Source: Planctomycetota bacterium
Lineage (GTDB): Bacteria > Planctomycetota > Phycisphaerae > WQYP01
Assembly: GCA_021805985.1 (NCBI GenBank)
Contig: JAJZDN010000020.1
Location: 1 to 64,000 of the forward strand
Length of the DNA stretch: 64,000 bases
Direction: 5' to 3'
The notes under the pieces are model-generated. The model did no database searches, was not told the DNA's origin, and was given only the letters and a program-made list of their open reading frames with translations. Both the position numbers and the translations under genes were made by a program. Positions 60,957 to 64,000 of this stretch are shown here, piece by piece (the first letter of the stretch is position 1; each line of letters opens with the position of its first letter).

Positions 60957-61040
60957 GCCCGGGTGGCGAAATTGGCAGACGCGCCAGCTTGAGGTGCTGG
61001 TGGGCGCAAGCTCTTGCAGGTTCGAATCCTGTCCCGGGCA
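60957..61040 (+). tRNA. tRNA-Leu (anticodon GAG)
   Basis: The 84-base sequence folds as a class II tRNA: acceptor GCCCGGG with CCCGGGC, D-loop TTGGCAGAC, anticodon stem CCAGC/GCTGG with loop TTGAGGT (anticodon GAG), variable arm TGGGCGCAAGCTC, and T-loop GGTTCGAATCC. It decodes CUC/CUU. CCA is not encoded at the 3' end. The repeat ends just before it. Confidence 0.95.
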
Positions 61041-61288
61041 TATCTTCGTATTTGATCAACTGCTGCTCTTTACGTGCTGATGCTGGCACGGCAAGACGTT
61101 AGAGTAGGCGTAGAACCATGCTCTCTGGCTCCACGTCTTGGCTGCGTACTTTAAGTTTTCACCCTTTATTTTCTCACCATAATTTCTCACCATGACTGCA
61201 CCGGTGATAAATTCCGCTATAATACTTATGGGTATTGGCTTGGCGGACAAATTCCGCCTAGTGGGCACTGTTAGGGACGGTAAATGTA

Positions 61289-62782
61289 ATGAGGTTAGAT
61301 TCTTCCCAACATATGCGGTTGGAACAGCGTATGAAGCTGGCACCGCGCATGATTCAGTCCATGGAAATCCTGCAATTGGCCACCATGGCGCTGGAAGAAC
61401 GCATTGATCAGGAACTCTCCGCCAACCCAGTATTAGAGCGAGAAGAATCGTCTTTTGACCAAGGCCCGGATTTGATGACGCCCGTTGCGGGAATGCCCCC
61501 GGAAGCCGTTACACCGGCCCCATCTGAGACGTCTACTTCCACCAGCCCGGCGGAGGGGGCCCAAAATCAGCGCGACTTTGATGAATATATTCCCGGTTCA
61601 AGAATTTCCTCCGCCAAGAGCGGCGACCGGGATCCCAAAATGGAAGCCATGGCCAATACCGCAGCGCGCGGTGCTTCCCTGCAGGAAGAACTGCATCAGC
61701 AATGGGCGATGCTTGATGATGTCTCCCCGGCGATTCGGCTGGGTGGATCCGTCCTTATTGACTGGGTTAACGAGGACGGATACATCCGCGACAGCTTTGA
61801 TACGATTTGTCGGGAGCTACCGCCGGGCGTGCGGCGTGAGGACTTGGAAAGGGCCCTTCCCATTCTCCAGCAACGCATGGAACCCGCCGGTGTCTGCGCT
61901 CGAGATCTCAAAGAATCTCTGCTGCTGCAAATTGAGGCCATCAGCCGGGATCAGGGACTGGACCTTTCAGCGGCTCGGACACTGATAAGCCGCTATCTGG
62001 AGGATCTGGAACTTAACCGCTTGCCGCAGATCGCTGCCAAAAGCGGTTGGACACTCGAGCGGATAAACGAAGCAAAATCATTCATGGCCCGCCACCTTCA
62101 CCCGCGTCCTGGAAGGCTGCTTGTGGACCGGCAGGTTCCCATTGTTGCGCCGGATGCCGTTATTGAGCTCGATGACGAAACCGGGGAATACCGCATCCGC
62201 CTGACCGATGACCGACTGCCGAGATTATGTATAAATTCCATGTATAGCCGCATGGCCCGCGCCCGATCCGTGGATACCACGACGCGACAGTTTATTTCCA
62301 ACAACATTCGCAATGGCCGCTGGCTCATCGAGGCCATCGAACAGCGCCGCAACACATTGCTTCGCGTTTTGCGCGTAGTGGTAGATGCGCAAAAAGAATT
62401 TATCGATATGGGGCCTGAATATCTCAAGCCGCTGCCGATGACCTCGGTAGCGGATCAGTTGGGCATCCACGTTGCAACGGTCAGCCGGGCGGTGGCGGAA
62501 AAATATGTGCAAACGCCGCGCGGCATATTTCCGCTGCGGGCTTTTTTCAGCGGTGGCATGGAAAATTCCGCTGGCGAATCCGTCAGCTTTGACGCCATTA
62601 AAGCTAAACTCATGGAAGTCATTGCCGAAGAAGACAGGCTTAATCCGCTCAACGATGATGAGATTGTTGAGAAACTCAAAGCCAAGGGCCTGACGCTGGC
62701 CCGGCGCACGGTGGCAAAATATCGCAAAATTTGCAAGATCGCCCCCGCCCGTCAACGGCGACAATTCGGAGCAGAATCTTAA
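61289..62782 (+). CDS. rpoN: RNA polymerase sigma-54 factor
   Basis: The 497-residue protein has the region I pattern (MKLAPRMIQSMEILQLATMALEERIDQELSANPVLE), a core-binding middle, the HTH region (MTSVADQLGIHVATVSRAVAEKYVQTPRG) and the C-terminal RpoN box ARRTVAKYRK. Sigma-54 directs polymerase to -24/-12 promoters that need AAA+ activators. ATG 61289 is the first start after a GGGACGG site; it is a normal-length protein. Confidence 0.93.
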   Translation: MRLDSSQHMRLEQRMKLAPRMIQSMEILQLATMALEERIDQELSANPVLEREESSFDQGPDLMTPVAGMPPEAVTPAPSETSTSTSPAEGAQNQRDFDEYIPGSRISSAKSGDRDPKMEAMANTAARGASLQEELHQQWAMLDDVSPAIRLGGSVLIDWVNEDGYIRDSFDTICRELPPGVRREDLERALPILQQRMEPAGVCARDLKESLLLQIEAISRDQGLDLSAARTLISRYLEDLELNRLPQIAAKSGWTLERINEAKSFMARHLHPRPGRLLVDRQVPIVAPDAVIELDDETGEYRIRLTDDRLPRLCINSMYSRMARARSVDTTTRQFISNNIRNGRWLIEAIEQRRNTLLRVLRVVVDAQKEFIDMGPEYLKPLPMTSVADQLGIHVATVSRAVAEKYVQTPRGIFPLRAFFSGGMENSAGESVSFDAIKAKLMEVIAEEDRLNPLNDDEIVEKLKAKGLTLARRTVAKYRKICKIAPARQRRQFGAES

Positions 62783-62879
62783 AGTCATATTTTTTTCCGC
62801 CCCTGCATCAGCGCTGTTCACTATTTTTAATCGCATTTTTCTTGACTTAATCCCTCATCATGGGCTACCGTTGGTTTTC

Positions 62880-63896
62880 ATGAATCAACGAAATGCTGGA
62901 ATCACCCGGCTGGAATTAATCGTCGTCCTGGTGCTGGCGGTCCTGACCGCTTGCCTGCTTCCGAATCTTGCTAACTCCATGCGCCTCGCCAACCGGGCAG
63001 TTTGTTCCGCTAATGTCCGGGGCATCATCCAATCCATGAGCATTTATGCTCAGAGCAGTCAAGGGCAGTTTCCATGCACCCCCGGCCCACAGAAAAATAT
63101 GTATAGCAACGCGCCGCAGGCTCCCCTGAATTTGCCCGATGCGTGCACAGCCAAAGCCGTTACCGCAGCATGGTTCGGTAATGGAAATCCGCCGCACGGC
63201 AGTGATTGTGGTGATCCGCTGGCCTCCATTTGGCTACTGGTACTGGAAGGCCAGGACAACCCAAAATGCTATATCTGTCCATCAGATCCGATCGCGACTA
63301 CGCCATCACTGGAATACCAGACTGGCGGTACCAAAGCACATCCGCTGTTTCAACCAAACTTTGGCGTGATGAAATACGGCCATCGGCCGGAATCAAATGG
63401 CGATGGCGAAAGCTATTCCTTTGCCTATCCGTGGCGGCCGACCTCGGCAGAAAACATCGCACGCGTTGGCAACTGGTGGACGGATCATGACGGTTCACAT
63501 ATTGCGTTAGCCAGCGATATGGCGCCGGCGGATATTCCCGGGCGCGGCCAGGAGAATCGAATCACCACCACGCTTCCGGGGGATAATACTTTTGGCAACT
63601 ATATTTATAATTCGATGAACCATGATGGCAAGGGTCAAAATGTCGGCTTTGGGGATGATCATGTTGCCTGGGAAACCAACCCGTACTGCGGGGTGCGGCA
63701 TGACAATATTTTCACCTATTATCACCAGGATTTTTCCGGCAGCGGATATTCGCCAGCAGCCCCTCAAACCGGCTTAAGCGCTCTGGGCGACAAGGTGCCG
63801 GCACCGACGATTTATGGTTCCAGAAGCGGCAGTGACATTTGTATGGTCCCGGTGCGCAACGGCAGTTACAAGACCCCGTTACGACGGAGGTGGTGA
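62880..63896 (+). CDS. Prepilin-like (type II secretion pseudopilin-type) protein
   Basis: The 338-residue product has a prepilin-type leader: RNAGITRLELIVVLVLAVLTACLLP with Gly before the cut, an Ile at +1 and Glu at +5. A C-terminal domain of the planctomycete DUF1559-like type follows, with NHDGKGQNVGFGDDHVAW, a typical D/G/H-rich loop. Such proteins are abundant in planctomycetes and may form part of a secretion system or surface layer. It follows rpoN by about 100 bases. Confidence 0.8.
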   Translation: MNQRNAGITRLELIVVLVLAVLTACLLPNLANSMRLANRAVCSANVRGIIQSMSIYAQSSQGQFPCTPGPQKNMYSNAPQAPLNLPDACTAKAVTAAWFGNGNPPHGSDCGDPLASIWLLVLEGQDNPKCYICPSDPIATTPSLEYQTGGTKAHPLFQPNFGVMKYGHRPESNGDGESYSFAYPWRPTSAENIARVGNWWTDHDGSHIALASDMAPADIPGRGQENRITTTLPGDNTFGNYIYNSMNHDGKGQNVGFGDDHVAWETNPYCGVRHDNIFTYYHQDFSGSGYSPAAPQTGLSALGDKVPAPTIYGSRSGSDICMVPVRNGSYKTPLRRRW

Positions 63897-63898
63897 AG

Positions 63899-64000
63899 AT
63901 GGACATGCCGCAACCAGATGGGCAAAAAATCACTGTGAAGTCGCACGGGGCAATCGTGCGGTGGCTCCTGACGGACCTTGTGCCGCGATCGGCGCTGGGA
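63899..64000 (+). CDS. Start of a further gene, cut by the window edge
   Basis: ATG 63899 is preceded by GGAGGTGG, and the frame is open to the window end (34 codons: MDMPQPDGQ..VKSHGAIVRWLLTDLVPRSALG). It begins two bases after the prepilin-like stop, suggesting an operon. There are too few residues to name a family. Confidence 0.5.
   Translation, partial: MDMPQPDGQKITVKSHGAIVRWLLTDLVPRSALG

Overview
ORGANISM. The window looks like a chromosome segment of a Gram-negative planctomycete, most likely of class Phycisphaerae. I infer this from the combination of a complete peptidoglycan/division block (ftsL-like, ftsI, murE, murF, mraY), LolCD-type and TatC exporters, a chlamydial/planctomycetal Hc1-like histone H1 protein, PEP-CTERM-type secreted proteins, prepilin-like proteins with a G|ITRLELIVV leader, a Sua5-LMW phosphatase fusion and alternative-heme-type radical SAM enzymes. 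No rRNA is present, so the assignment is inference. LAYOUT. (a) 1-8091: the tail of an IS256-type transposase, then a block of about 14 tightly overlapping plus-strand genes that I read as an integrated filamentous phage (Inoviridae-like). It has a small pVI-like membrane protein, a Gly-rich protein, a Zot/pI ATPase with one membrane anchor, a pIV-like secretin, two small Cys-containing proteins, a secreted protein, a large GT-C-like polytopic membrane protein, a TraX-like acyltransferase and HTH and ribbon-helix-helix regulators. The coding strand is strikingly rich in A and C, unlike the rest of the window. It ends at a dif-like XerCD site. The IS appears to have cut into its left side, so replication and major-coat genes are not visible. 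(b) 8195-32447: ordinary chromosomal genes: sugar epimerase, APC-Usp permease, HAD phosphatases, an MFS/ACP/FabZ-like group with a divergent ArsR regulator, a THUMP-like methyltransferase, a TPR protein, TatC, LolDC, LysS, a LolA-like protein, a cupredoxin, a glycosyltransferase, a HIT protein, RpiB, the Sua5-phosphatase fusion and a sulfotransferase. (c) 32779-42177: a redox/haem neighbourhood. It contains DoxX, two inverted paralogous cytochromes c, a third lipoprotein cytochrome, a porin, a PNPOx-like protein, two radical SAM/SPASM enzymes, a nitronate-monooxygenase-like enzyme and the redox repressor Rex. A cobalamin-riboswitch-like RNA and a Rex-like palindrome lie before the second cytochrome gene. 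(d) 44896-49196: an accessory island. A minus-strand series encodes a nucleotide-cyclase-like protein, a TIGR04255 protein, a probable antitoxin and a PIN toxin. A divergent plus-strand pair encodes a multi-pass membrane protein and a small basic protein. Between them lies the wreck of a DNA methyltransferase gene, and a truncated trans-aconitate methyltransferase remnant marks the far edge. (e) 49174-64000: a PEP-CTERM subtilase, a second PEP-CTERM-type protein with a long leader, an MBL hydrolase, the mraY-murF-murE-ftsI-ftsL block, the histone-like protein, a 140-bp tandem repeat with a strong hairpin, tRNA-Leu(GAG), rpoN and a prepilin-like gene. THE BEST CANDIDATES FOR SOMETHING UNDESCRIBED are the planctomycete filamentous prophage with surface-modifying cargo, and the cyclase-like/TIGR04255/PIN island with its divergent membrane protein, which has the look of a defence or abortive-infection locus. 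All identifications come from reading motifs and remembered family patterns; no database search was run.
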